Positions 31,445 to 40,154 of a DNA stretch of 47,872 nt are shown piece after piece. Below the pieces are notes generated by a model. It had not been told where the DNA came from. It ran no database searches and worked only from the letters and a program-made list of their open reading frames with translations. Source of the DNA: Paucihalobacter sp036825875 (GTDB lineage Bacteria; Bacteroidota; Bacteroidia; Flavobacteriales; Flavobacteriaceae); assembly GCF_036825875.1 (NCBI RefSeq), contig NZ_DAISXK010000019.1:1-47872 (forward strand). The letters run 5' to 3'. A program made the translations under genes and the position numbers. Numbering within the stretch: position 1 is the stretch's first letter; the number at the start of each line of letters is the position of its first letter.

Positions 31445-32422
31445 CTATTTTTTCCTATCGATAACGTATTCTACCATTAATTGAAGTGAGGCTTTGTATG
31501 GAGAATCTTCAAATTGATCGAGCATAGTAAGTGCCTTGTTTTTATATTCATACATGCGTTTAACTGCATAATCAAGGCCGTTGTTGTCTTTTACAAATTG
31601 GATTACTTCATTAACTCTATCCTTGTCTTTGTTATGATTTTTAACCGAATTTATAATCCATGCTTTGTCTTTAGCCGAACAGTTATTTAGCACATGAATG
31701 AGCGGCAAGGTCATTTTTTGCTCCTTAATATCTATACCAGTTGGTTTTCCGATACGTTTGGTACCATAATCGAACAAATCATCTTTTATTTGAAAAGCCA
31801 TACCTATGAGTTCTCCAAATTTTCGCATTGACTCTACCTCTGGGCTGTTGGGTTTAACTGAAGCGGCGCCAAGGCTGCAACAGGCGGCAATTAGAGTTGC
31901 CGTTTTTTGACGGATAATTTCGTAATATATATCTTCTGTAATGTCTAATTGGCGTGCTTTTTCAATTTGAAGCAGTTCACCTTCGCTCATTTCACGCACT
32001 GCCACCGAAATGATTTTAAGTAAATCAAAATCGCCATTATCAATTGACAGAAGTAAACCTTTAGACAATAAGAAATCGCCTATTAATACAGCGATTTTAT
32101 TTTTCCATAAGGCGTTAATCGAGAAAAATCCACGGCGTATATTACTATCGTCAACAACATCGTCGTGCACCAAAGTAGCTGTATGTATGAGCTCAATAAC
32201 CGAAGCACCACGGTAAGTGCGTTCACTAACTTCGCCGTTGTTGAGCATTTTAGCCACTAAAAAAACAAACATTGGTCGCATTTGTTTGCCTTTTCTATTC
32301 ACAATATAATGTGTAATAGTATTTAGTAGAGCAACTTTGCTAGACATTGAAAGTTGAAATTTTTGCTCGAAAAGCTCCATTTCAAAAGCGATAGGTCGTT
32401 TTATTTGCTCAGCAATTTTCAT
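31445..32422 (-). CDS. Polyprenyl diphosphate synthase (IspB-like)
   Basis: 325 residues. Chain-elongating trans-prenyltransferase making the long polyprenyl diphosphate for menaquinone side chains. The first Asp-rich motif is LVHDDVVDDS (Asp87, Asp88, Asp91) and the second IKDDLFDYG (Asp214, Asp215, Asp218); GKQMRP binds diphosphate. Product chain length is not readable by eye. Monocistronic by context, divergent from the T9SS protein gene. Confidence 0.92.
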   Translation of the reverse strand: MKIAEQIKRPIAFEMELFEQKFQLSMSSKVALLNTITHYIVNRKGKQMRPMFVFLVAKMLNNGEVSERTYRGASVIELIHTATLVHDDVVDDSNIRRGFFSINALWKNKIAVLIGDFLLSKGLLLSIDNGDFDLLKIISVAVREMSEGELLQIEKARQLDITEDIYYEIIRQKTATLIAACCSLGAASVKPNSPEVESMRKFGELIGMAFQIKDDLFDYGTKRIGKPTGIDIKEQKMTLPLIHVLNNCSAKDKAWIINSVKNHNKDKDRVNEVIQFVKDNNGLDYAVKRMYEYKNKALTMLDQFEDSPYKASLQLMVEYVIDRKK

Positions 32423-32482
32423 AGCTACAAATCTAGGGCTAATTTAGATTCCTGCTTATATAATAGAAACCGAATTTCGCAT

Positions 32483-32508
32483 GCTGAGATTCCTGCTTTC
32501 GCAGGAAT
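32483..32508 (+). repeat. GAG-stem-TTTC palindrome (26-bp copy 2)
   Basis: Identical over 26 bases to 14711-14736. It lies in the 253-bp gap between the polyprenyl synthase and the T9SS protein gene. Its translation in one frame gives the familiar spurious string EIPAFAGI. Confidence 0.9.
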
Positions 32509-32608
32509 AGTTGGTTGTTTTATTTGTTCAATTATTTTCAATATCCATAGTGATGAATTGCAAAATTAATGATATTTCATGTTTATTTTATGAATAATGG
32601 GAAAAGGA

Positions 32609-32637
32609 TTGAATTTCAAAATATTAAATTTATTTTG
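32609..32637 (+). promoter_or_regulatory. Promoter of the T9SS cargo gene
   Basis: TTG (32609-32611), a 19-bp spacer, then TATTTTG (32631-32637): a good Bacteroidota -33/-7 pair, about 38 bp before the start codon at 32676. Confidence 0.6.
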
Positions 32638-32675
32638 CTAATTTTATAGCATAATAACTATTAATCCATGAAAAC

Positions 32676-34136
32676 ATGAAAAGAATTACTTTTTTACTTA
32701 TAACACTTTGTGTTGTTAATTATTCCTACTCTCAAGTTGTTTTATCTGAAGATTTTGAATCAGGTCTTACGATTCCAGCTGGCTGGACAAACAATGATTT
32801 AATTGTGCCCTCAAACGGAGAAATTTGGACTATAGAGACAGGTGGTACAGCAGCATTACTAGCGCCTGGAAACACGTTTATTTATGCAGTGGGTGGTGCT
32901 GATGGAAACTATGCAGCTTTTGATAGTGATGGCTACGGGAATAATGGACAGCCTGAAAACGCAGCTTTAGAAAGTCCTGTATTTGACGCTTCAGCATTAA
33001 CTGCTGTAACACTTTCGTTTAATTCGGCATTTGCCGGTAACTTTGGAGGAACAGGTTTTGTTGAGGTGTTAAATGGAGATTCCTTACCTGCAACTTGGGT
33101 AACAGTTCAGACCCTTTCTGGTAATAATTATCAGGGTGGCTTAATCAGTTTAGACGTAAGTGCACAATTAGCAGGTGTAACCAATGCGCAAGTTAGGTTT
33201 AGATGGACCGGCAATTGGTCTGTAGCTTGGTATGTAGATAATGTAACTGTTTTTGAATGTACTGTAAGTGTTCCGAATCCAGTAACTGCTGTTCAACCGG
33301 CTAACGGCGCAATGGATGTTGATATTAATTTTGGTAGTGCCACAAATAATTTAGGCCCTATAGAATGGGCACCAGCAGCCACAGGCGATTCTGCGGACAA
33401 TTATAATATTAGTTTAGGTGTTAATCCAGCAGGTAATGACATAGGTAGAATTGAAGGATTTGATATTGGAAATTCAATTAATTTTAATTGGCAGCCAAAT
33501 ACCACTTATTATTGGTTTATAGAAGCTGTAAATTGTGCTGGACTTTCAACTAGTCCAGTTTTTAGTTTTACAACTACCGCTTGTACCGATATAGCCGCAC
33601 CTGCTTCACCAACAGCACCTGTCCCTGCCAATGGAGCAAATGACGTGACAATTAATGCTGAAAATAACTCTGTTAGTCTTTCCTGGACGGGAGATCCAAA
33701 TGCAAGTTTCACATTAAATTTTGGTACTACAAATCCACCAACTCAGTCTTTTGATTTTTATGAAATTGGTGAAATAATTACAGGACTAGATGAAAATACC
33801 GAATATTTTTGGTCTGTAAATTCCTTAAACTGTTTTGGCGAAACTACAGGTACAGTTTGGAGTTTTACAACTGGACAAGCACTTTCTGTTTTAGAAAATG
33901 AGCTGCCAAGCTTAGGTGTATATCCTAACCCTTTTAATGATATTTTGCACATAAAATCTAATAATAACTTAACTGAAATTGTGATTTTTGATTTACTTGG
34001 CAAAACGGTAGCTAAATATGGCGAAAGTGATTTGGTAAACTCAACTGTTGATTTATCAAATTTACTACAAGGCTTATACCTTATGAAAATAACATCTGGT
34101 AATAAAACGCAAACTTTAAAAATTACAAAGAAATAG
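32676..34136 (+). CDS. Secreted protein with T9SS type A sorting domain
   Basis: 486 residues. Signal peptide 1-19 (cleavage SYS-QVV). Residues about 20-195 are a choice-of-anchor-J-like jelly roll (VVLSEDFESGLTIPAGWTNND ... WSVAWYVDNVTVFEC). Two fibronectin-like repeats follow (about 200-300 and 305-400), each ending in a FSFTT/WSFTT motif. The C-terminal sorting domain (about 412-486: LGVYPNPFNDILHI ... LYLMKITSGNKTQTLKITKK) directs export by the type IX system. No catalytic domain was seen, so an adhesive or surface role is likely. Own promoter and terminator. Confidence 0.92.
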   Translation: MKRITFLLITLCVVNYSYSQVVLSEDFESGLTIPAGWTNNDLIVPSNGEIWTIETGGTAALLAPGNTFIYAVGGADGNYAAFDSDGYGNNGQPENAALESPVFDASALTAVTLSFNSAFAGNFGGTGFVEVLNGDSLPATWVTVQTLSGNNYQGGLISLDVSAQLAGVTNAQVRFRWTGNWSVAWYVDNVTVFECTVSVPNPVTAVQPANGAMDVDINFGSATNNLGPIEWAPAATGDSADNYNISLGVNPAGNDIGRIEGFDIGNSINFNWQPNTTYYWFIEAVNCAGLSTSPVFSFTTTACTDIAAPASPTAPVPANGANDVTINAENNSVSLSWTGDPNASFTLNFGTTNPPTQSFDFYEIGEIITGLDENTEYFWSVNSLNCFGETTGTVWSFTTGQALSVLENELPSLGVYPNPFNDILHIKSNNNLTEIVIFDLLGKTVAKYGESDLVNSTVDLSNLLQGLYLMKITSGNKTQTLKITKK

Positions 34137-34155
34137 TATTAAATAAAATTTGTCA

Positions 34156-34189
34156 AAACCCGTCTCACAACTGGAGACGGGTTTTTTTT
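34156..34189. terminator. Strong intrinsic terminator between the T9SS protein gene and rlmN
   Basis: CCCGTCTC (34159-34166) pairs with GAGACGGG (34174-34181) around a 7-base loop and is followed by eight T. The preceding A run gives partial function on the minus strand for the convergent rlmN, whose stop overlaps the T run. Confidence 0.9.
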
Positions 34190-35225
34190 ACGCTTTATTA
34201 GCAAGTTGCCCACAAGCGGCATCAATATCTTTCCCTCTAGACCGTCTTACGGTTACAGTAATTCTATTGGCTTCCAGCATGGCGATATACATATCAATCG
34301 CCTTGGAACTGGCTTGCTTAAAATCACCATCGTCGATGGGATTATATTCAATTAGGTTCACCTTACTTGGTGCAAATTTGCAAAAGGCAATTAAGGCTTC
34401 TACATCTTTTTTGGTATCATTAATGCCATCCCAAACTACATATTCGTAAGTAATCCTATTTTTAGTTTTTAAATACCAATATTCTAAAGCTTCACGTAAA
34501 TCCTTTAAAGGAAAAGTGGCATTAAATGGCATAATAGACGTTCTCACTTCATCCATGGCAGAATGTAAGGATACAGCCAGTTTAAACTTCACACCATCGT
34601 CTGCCATTTTTTTAATCATTTTAGGCACACCAGAAGTTGATACGGTAATCCGCTTGGGTGACATGGCTAAACCTTCATCTGAAGTAATTTTATCGATGGC
34701 TTTAAGCACATTGTTGTAATTCATTAGCGGTTCGCCCATGCCCATAAAAACAATATTGCTCAGTGGTCGGTTGAAATATAATCGACTTTCGTTATCGATC
34801 GCTACGACTTGATCATAGATCTCATCCGGATTTAAATTGCGCATCCTCTTTAAGCGTGACGTTGCACAAAATTTACAATCTAAACTACATCCAACTTGCG
34901 AAGATACACAAGCAGTTGTGCGTTTTGGCGTTGGTATTAACACTGATTCCACAATTAAATCGTCATGAAGGCGCACGGCATTTTTAATGGTACCATCGCT
35001 ACTACGCTGCATTACATCTACCCTAATGTGGTTGATTACAAAATTATCTTCCAACAAACCCCTGGTTTCCAAAGATATGTTAGTCATATCCTCAAACTTA
35101 TGTGCAGATTTAGACCACAGCCATTCATATACTTGATTGCCACGAAATGCTTGATCGCCTTGTTGCACAAAAAAATCGCGAAGTTGATCTTTTGTTAATG
35201 CACGTATGTCTTTTTTTATTTTCAT
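34188..35225 (-). CDS. rlmN: Dual-specificity RNA methyltransferase RlmN (23S rRNA A2503, tRNA A37)
   Basis: 345 residues. Radical SAM enzyme; the cluster-binding CxxxCxxC is Cys113, Cys117 and Cys120 (GCSLDCKFC). The C-terminal Cys338 (DIDAACGQL) is the methylated cysteine expected in RlmN. MGMGEPLMNYNNV and KLAVSLHSA are further family blocks. Downstream of queA, with a terminator hairpin between the two. Confidence 0.96.
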   Translation of the reverse strand: MKIKKDIRALTKDQLRDFFVQQGDQAFRGNQVYEWLWSKSAHKFEDMTNISLETRGLLEDNFVINHIRVDVMQRSSDGTIKNAVRLHDDLIVESVLIPTPKRTTACVSSQVGCSLDCKFCATSRLKRMRNLNPDEIYDQVVAIDNESRLYFNRPLSNIVFMGMGEPLMNYNNVLKAIDKITSDEGLAMSPKRITVSTSGVPKMIKKMADDGVKFKLAVSLHSAMDEVRTSIMPFNATFPLKDLREALEYWYLKTKNRITYEYVVWDGINDTKKDVEALIAFCKFAPSKVNLIEYNPIDDGDFKQASSKAIDMYIAMLEANRITVTVRRSRGKDIDAACGQLANKA

Positions 35226-35285
35226 CGGGTAATTTCAGTAATAAAGATACAACGCCGCTTGTAAAAGTTAAAATCATGGTTGAAA

Positions 35286-35309
35286 TAAAAAAACCTTGAC
35301 TTGCAAGGC
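35286..35309 (-). terminator. Intrinsic terminator after queA
   Basis: On the minus strand CCTTG (35308-35304) pairs with CAAGG (35298-35294) and is followed by seven T. The stem is short, so read-through into rlmN is possible. Confidence 0.6.
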
Positions 35310-35332
35310 TTTTTATTTTTGAATATGTCATT

Positions 35333-36382
35333 TTAAATAATGAGCATGGCATCGCCATACGAATAAAATCTATATTTTTCTTTGATAGCCTCTTCGTAAG
35401 CACGCTTGGTTAAATCGTGACCTGCAAAAGCGGACACCATCATTAACAAGGTAGATTTTGGCGTATGGAAGTTTGTAATCATACAATTAGCAATACTAAA
35501 ATCATACGGTGGGAAAATAAACTTATTGGTCCACCCATAAAATTCATTCAATCTTCCGTTTGAAGAAACAGAACTTTCTATAGCTCTCATTGAAGTAGTG
35601 CCAACAGCACAAACACGTTTTTTATGTTCTATTGCTCTGTTAACTTTCTGCACTGCAGTTGCGTCAATAATTACTTCCTCACTATCCATTTTGTGCTTTG
35701 ATAAATCTTCAACTTCAACTGGATTAAAAGTACCCAATCCAACGTGTAAAGTAACCTCGGCATTTTCTACACCTTTTATTTCTAATCGTTTTAGCAAATG
35801 TTTAGAAAAATGCAATCCTGCTGTTGGCGCTGCAACTGCGCCTTCGTTTTTAGCGTAGATGGTTTGGTAACGCTCTTCATCTTCCGGTTCAACTTGGCGG
35901 TTAATGTATTTAGGTAGTGGTGTTTCTCCTAATTCGGTAAGTTTTCTTCTGAATTCTTTATAAGAACCATCAAACAAAAAACGCAGGGTTCTACCTCTGG
36001 AAGTTGTATTGTCTATCACCTCAGCAACTAAAGTATCGTCATCGCCAAAATACAACTTATTACCAATTCGAATTTTTCTAGCCGGATCTACCAAAACATC
36101 CCACAAACGTTGCTCCTCATTAAGCTCACGTAATAAGAAAACTTCAATTCTTGCACCTGTTTTTTCTTTATTTCCATAAAGTCTCGCAGGAAACACACGC
36201 GTGTTATTAAGAATCATCACATCGCCTTCGTTAAAGTAGTCAATTACATCCTTAAACATTTTATGTTCAATGGTTTTATTGGCTCTGTTTATCACCATTA
36301 ATCTACTTTCGTCTCTATTTTCAACAGGTCTTTCTGCGAGTAGTTCTTCCGGTAATTTGAAATTGAAATGTGATAGTTTCAT
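35333..36382 (-). CDS. queA: S-adenosylmethionine:tRNA ribosyltransferase-isomerase QueA
   Basis: 349 residues. Adds the cyclopentene precursor to preQ1 in tRNA to make epoxyqueuosine. Family blocks: FNFKLPEELLAERPVENRDESRLMVI at the N-terminus, VMILNNTRVFPARLYG, GAVAAPTAGLHFSKHLL, TLHVGLGTFNPVEVED, GTTSMRAIES and NFHTPKSTLLMMVSAFAG. It has its own promoter in the 128-bp gap after aroA. Confidence 0.96.
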   Translation of the reverse strand: MKLSHFNFKLPEELLAERPVENRDESRLMVINRANKTIEHKMFKDVIDYFNEGDVMILNNTRVFPARLYGNKEKTGARIEVFLLRELNEEQRLWDVLVDPARKIRIGNKLYFGDDDTLVAEVIDNTTSRGRTLRFLFDGSYKEFRRKLTELGETPLPKYINRQVEPEDEERYQTIYAKNEGAVAAPTAGLHFSKHLLKRLEIKGVENAEVTLHVGLGTFNPVEVEDLSKHKMDSEEVIIDATAVQKVNRAIEHKKRVCAVGTTSMRAIESSVSSNGRLNEFYGWTNKFIFPPYDFSIANCMITNFHTPKSTLLMMVSAFAGHDLTKRAYEEAIKEKYRFYSYGDAMLII

Positions 36383-36463
36383 TTATAATGTATTTGAATT
36401 AGTTTTAAAATTTATGAAACAATTAAAATAATTATTGTTTCGGGAGTGCATTTTTTAAGCCTG

Positions 36464-36495
36464 CAAATATACAATCTCGACATAGGGTTTGTCAA
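36464..36495 (-). promoter_or_regulatory. Promoter of queA
   Basis: On the minus strand TTG (36495-36493), a 21-bp spacer, then TATATTTG (36471-36464), an exact TAnnTTTG box. It leaves a leader of about 75 bases. No preQ1 riboswitch could be recognised in it. Confidence 0.5.
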
Positions 36496-36510
36496 GTGTT
36501 TTGGGTTTTA

Positions 36511-37740
36511 TTATTCATTTATCTGAATACCAACCGATTTAAGGTGTTTCCAAAAATCAGGATATGATTTTGAAACTACATCAGCATCTTCAATTTTAAT
36601 TGGAACTTTTAGTGATAAAGGAGCGAATGCCATTGCCATTCTATGATCGTTATAGGTGGCAATTGCTACATTAGCATTTAAATTTTTAACTGCTTTTAGG
36701 TGGAGTGAATTATCGGTAACCTGAATGGTTCCGCCCAATTTTTCTATTTCCTTTTGAAGTGCCACTAACCTATCAGTTTCTTTGATTTTTAAAGTATGCA
36801 AACCAAAAAGATCACAATTTACACCTAGTGCTAAAGCTGTAACGGCGATGGTTTGTGCAATATCTGGACAATTATTTAAGTCGAAAGTCACTTCGTCTTC
36901 GTGGGTTGAAGCCTTTGTTAAAATAATTTCGTGGTTCGCGAATTGGGTTTCAACCCCAAAACTTTTATATAAATTACTTAAAACCGAATCTCCTTGAAGA
37001 GAATTTTCTTTATAAAACTGCAAAGTTATGCGGCTACCAATATCGCTTAAAGCTACTAAGCAATAGTAATAAGATGCCGAAGACCAATCGGACTCCACGA
37101 TTACTTTCTGCTCAACTGAATTTGGAATTTGAGATTTATGCTTGATTGTTATAACCTGATCATCAAAACGTGCATCTACTTCCAGATCCTGAAGTAATTT
37201 TAGCGTCATGTTTATATACGGTCTTGAAGTAATCTCACCATCAAGATAGATTGTTAAACCATTCGTTAGTGATGGTGCAATAAGCATTAATGACGATATA
37301 AACTGACTACTGATATTGGCTTTTAAGATGACTTCGCTCTTTAATAATTCTTGTCCTTGAATTTTTAATGGCGGAAAACCGTCATTTTCAACAAAGCTTA
37401 TATTGGCACCTAAAGCATTCAACGCATCTACAAGCAAGCCAATTGGGCGTTCTTTCATGCGTTGCGAACCTGTTAAGATAACGTCAGTACCTTTTTTAGA
37501 AGCAAAATAAGACGTAAGAAATCGCATAGCAGTTCCAGCATGATGGATGTTAACAATATGATTTTCTGTTGATAAAGCCTTATTTAAAACTTGAGTGTCG
37601 TCTGAATTTGAAAGATTTTCAATTGAAATATTTGGATATAGTGCTTTTAGAATGAGCAAACGATTAGACTCACTTTTAGAGCCTGTAATAGTTACTTTTC
37701 TATTGCTTATTAATGTGGAATGCTGAAGTTGAATTGTCAT
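36511..37740 (-). CDS. aroA: 3-phosphoshikimate 1-carboxyvinyltransferase (EPSP synthase)
   Basis: 409 residues. Joins phosphoenolpyruvate to shikimate 3-phosphate in the shikimate pathway. Seen: TGSKSESNRLLILKALYP, HHAGTAMRFLTSYF (normally NAGTAMR), GSQRMKERPIGLLVDALNALGA, SSQFISSLMLIAPSL, LKIKETDRLVALQKEIEKLGG and YNDHRMAMAFAPL. It is slightly shorter than the roughly 427-residue enteric enzyme. It follows a MazG-like gene in a run of codirectional genes. Confidence 0.95.
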   Translation of the reverse strand: MTIQLQHSTLISNRKVTITGSKSESNRLLILKALYPNISIENLSNSDDTQVLNKALSTENHIVNIHHAGTAMRFLTSYFASKKGTDVILTGSQRMKERPIGLLVDALNALGANISFVENDGFPPLKIQGQELLKSEVILKANISSQFISSLMLIAPSLTNGLTIYLDGEITSRPYINMTLKLLQDLEVDARFDDQVITIKHKSQIPNSVEQKVIVESDWSSASYYYCLVALSDIGSRITLQFYKENSLQGDSVLSNLYKSFGVETQFANHEIILTKASTHEDEVTFDLNNCPDIAQTIAVTALALGVNCDLFGLHTLKIKETDRLVALQKEIEKLGGTIQVTDNSLHLKAVKNLNANVAIATYNDHRMAMAFAPLSLKVPIKIEDADVVSKSYPDFWKHLKSVGIQINE

Positions 37741-37779
37741 ATTTTAAAAATACAGACAAAGGTAAGATGTATTTAAAGA

Positions 37780-38106
37780 TTATTTTAATTTTTTATTGCC
37801 GTGATGCCGATCGTGGTCGCGTTTTGTTTTCTTTTCCATCTTAGCATCAAAGGCGGCTTGTAAATCAATACCAGTTTGATTGGCCAAGCATAGAACTACA
37901 AAAACCACATCGGCTAATTCTTCGCCCAAGTCTTTTTCCTTATCGCTTTCTTTTTCGCTTTGTTCACCATAGCGTCTTGCGATTATTCTGGCGACCTCAC
38001 CAACTTCTTCGGTGAGTTGTGCCATGTTGGTGAGCTCGTTAAAATAACGAACTCCGTGGGTTTTAATCCATTCGTCAACTATAATTTGCGCATTTTTTAT
38101 ATCCAT
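37780..38106 (-). CDS. MazG-like nucleotide pyrophosphohydrolase
   Basis: 108 residues. The all-alpha NTP pyrophosphohydrolase metal motifs are EEVGEVARIIARRYG and LGEELADVVFVVLCLANQTGID (ExxE...ExxD). A probable house-cleaning enzyme removing aberrant dNTPs; the substrate is unknown. It starts 2 bp after the DUF3857 gene stop, so it is translationally close-coupled. Confidence 0.9.
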   Translation of the reverse strand: MDIKNAQIIVDEWIKTHGVRYFNELTNMAQLTEEVGEVARIIARRYGEQSEKESDKEKDLGEELADVVFVVLCLANQTGIDLQAAFDAKMEKKTKRDHDRHHGNKKLK

Positions 38107-38108
38107 AA

Positions 38109-40136
38109 TTAAGCTTTTGTAAGTACCACGCGTTCAGCTTGCTTTTCAATAATTCTTTGGAAAAAATCTTTGAAATCTTGATAATCGGAAGTCTTTATGA
38201 TTGTGGTATTAACATCTAAGGTAATATTTAACTGCAAAATTTCACCATTATTTTTGGCGAAATAACTAAAAACGCAAGTATCGTCATTAAATTTTAAAGA
38301 TTCACTTTTTGGTAAGGTTTCAATATCATAACCTTTTGGTAGAACAATATCAATAAGGTATTTTTCAGAAACAGGATGCGTAAAATCTATTGGATATGAT
38401 CTGATTTCTGATTTAAATGGTGATTCTTTCATAGCGACAAAAAGCATGGGTTGAAGATACAGTTTGTCACCTATACCTTCAAGAGCATCTTGCAATTCGA
38501 ATTTATAGTTAAGTTCTACTGGCCTAGACGCGTCTTTAGCGTTTTCAAAATTCAATTCTAATATTTCCAAATCACCATTATTCATTTCGAGCGCTGTTAT
38601 ATGCCTTTCTTCATCTGAAAATGCATGTTTTTTTCTATATTTAAACGCAAGGTGATCTGTTAAACGCTTTCTAACATTGCCTTCTGCTGAAAAATCGTCG
38701 TTGATTTTAACTGTGAGCATCGTTATTTCTTCGGATTTTTTTTCAGGAATAAGGCTCACCCAGTTAGAAGTGCCATCTGGACGTAAAACTCTACCTTGCC
38801 AATTCAGCGCTCTTGTTGGCAATACATTAAAGCTCGAGAAATTTTCAGTTGCGTCGTATAGCGCAAATCCCTGATCGGTTACAACCATGCAAATTACGTA
38901 GTTGAATCCTGTACGTGTAGGAAAAAGTGGTATGCCATTATTTCTGGTGCTAATTAAAACAGGGTATGCATTTACGCCAGAAGACTGAAGCATAGATACC
39001 AGCAACAGATTAATATCAGCCACGTTACCAGAGCCATCCTTATAGGCTGTTCGTGTACCTTTAAATGTGAAAAAACCATAATTACCATTCCATGTTACTT
39101 TAGAATTTACAAATCTCTGTAAAATCGAGGCTTTGATAAATGGATCTGAAACGTCACCAACAACGGCATTTAGATCATCATTATAAAAATTTGAACGTTT
39201 TATCTGATCACCGAAATTAGGACTGTCGTAAATTGTTTTACAAACCTTTTCCCATGTGGTAGAATAGGTATCAAAACCTCCGCCAGAACGCTCAACAGCC
39301 TTTAATTCCATCCCTAACTTCGCTCGATAGTTATTTAGGCTAGAAATTAGTTCTTCGTTTTTTAATGCTGGAATATTATCCTCTGTAATTTCAATTTTAT
39401 GCTCTATATAAGTCGCATTGCTTGTTTGGTATCTTTTTGAATGTGCATCACCAGCAATTGTACCCCAATTCGTTCTGTTTGAAGTTAAATATGTTACATT
39501 AAGTGATTTGCTTTCCTTGGTTTCTTTTATTCTAGGCGCAAACAATGCCATTGGATTAAAAGTTTTGTTATATCTATAAAATTCGGGTGTGGCAATTCTA
39601 GCTTCCAATCTATTAATTGGGATTTCTTCCTGCAAAACAATATCATCAATAGCTGAAAAAGGTGAATCAATCGAGTAGCTATATTCAATTACCGAACCTT
39701 CCATTACATTTGGCATTGTAAAGGTACTTAACCTAAAATACTCGTTTACATCTTCTTCAAAAATTCCATTTTTATTTAATTTATCTTGGGTGATTTTATT
39801 GCCTACTAAATTATAGGTAACACCATTTATTTTATTTAGAACCTCTTTTACATTTTTACTTCCGCGATATAATGCAATTCTTTTGGTCGCCCAATCAAAA
39901 CCTTCTTTGTTGTAAATTTTGATACGTTCGTGTATCTCACGAATTTGATTAAATCCACCGTTTGTGTAGACAAAATAAACGCTTTCGCTTTTAAACAATA
40001 TGGCGGCATTAGCAGTTGGATCGATAGGGTGTGTGGTTTCCGATATCTCTTCATCAGAAACTTCTCCGAATTTGAAGTTTTGGGAAAACACACCAATTGA
40101 AAGCACTAGAGTTAGGGCGAGAATTAATATTCTCAT
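38109..40136 (-). CDS. DUF3857 protein with inactive transglutaminase-like domain
   Basis: 675 residues, exported (signal peptide about 1-19, VFSQ-NF). An N-terminal DUF3857 beta domain (about 45-265) is followed by a transglutaminase-like domain (about 290-430) and a C-terminal beta domain. At the active site the Cys position is Val372 (GSGNVADINLLLV) and the His position is Tyr413 (FNYVICM), while Asp428 remains, so catalysis is unlikely. It lies next to an intact paralogue, suggesting a structural or regulatory partner. Function unknown. Confidence 0.88.
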   Translation of the reverse strand: MRILILALTLVLSIGVFSQNFKFGEVSDEEISETTHPIDPTANAAILFKSESVYFVYTNGGFNQIREIHERIKIYNKEGFDWATKRIALYRGSKNVKEVLNKINGVTYNLVGNKITQDKLNKNGIFEEDVNEYFRLSTFTMPNVMEGSVIEYSYSIDSPFSAIDDIVLQEEIPINRLEARIATPEFYRYNKTFNPMALFAPRIKETKESKSLNVTYLTSNRTNWGTIAGDAHSKRYQTSNATYIEHKIEITEDNIPALKNEELISSLNNYRAKLGMELKAVERSGGGFDTYSTTWEKVCKTIYDSPNFGDQIKRSNFYNDDLNAVVGDVSDPFIKASILQRFVNSKVTWNGNYGFFTFKGTRTAYKDGSGNVADINLLLVSMLQSSGVNAYPVLISTRNNGIPLFPTRTGFNYVICMVVTDQGFALYDATENFSSFNVLPTRALNWQGRVLRPDGTSNWVSLIPEKKSEEITMLTVKINDDFSAEGNVRKRLTDHLAFKYRKKHAFSDEERHITALEMNNGDLEILELNFENAKDASRPVELNYKFELQDALEGIGDKLYLQPMLFVAMKESPFKSEIRSYPIDFTHPVSEKYLIDIVLPKGYDIETLPKSESLKFNDDTCVFSYFAKNNGEILQLNITLDVNTTIIKTSDYQDFKDFFQRIIEKQAERVVLTKA

Positions 40137-40154
40137 AAGTTAAATATTTGTTAC

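Noticed and set aside
32354..32569. Plus-strand open frame containing the string EIPAFAGI
   Set aside because: The string is the translation of the 26-bp palindrome, and the rest is antisense to the polyprenyl synthase start region; not a gene.
36383..36510. preQ1 riboswitch in front of queA
   Set aside because: The leader is AT-rich with no recognisable preQ1 aptamer stem and A-rich tail; only a promoter is supported.
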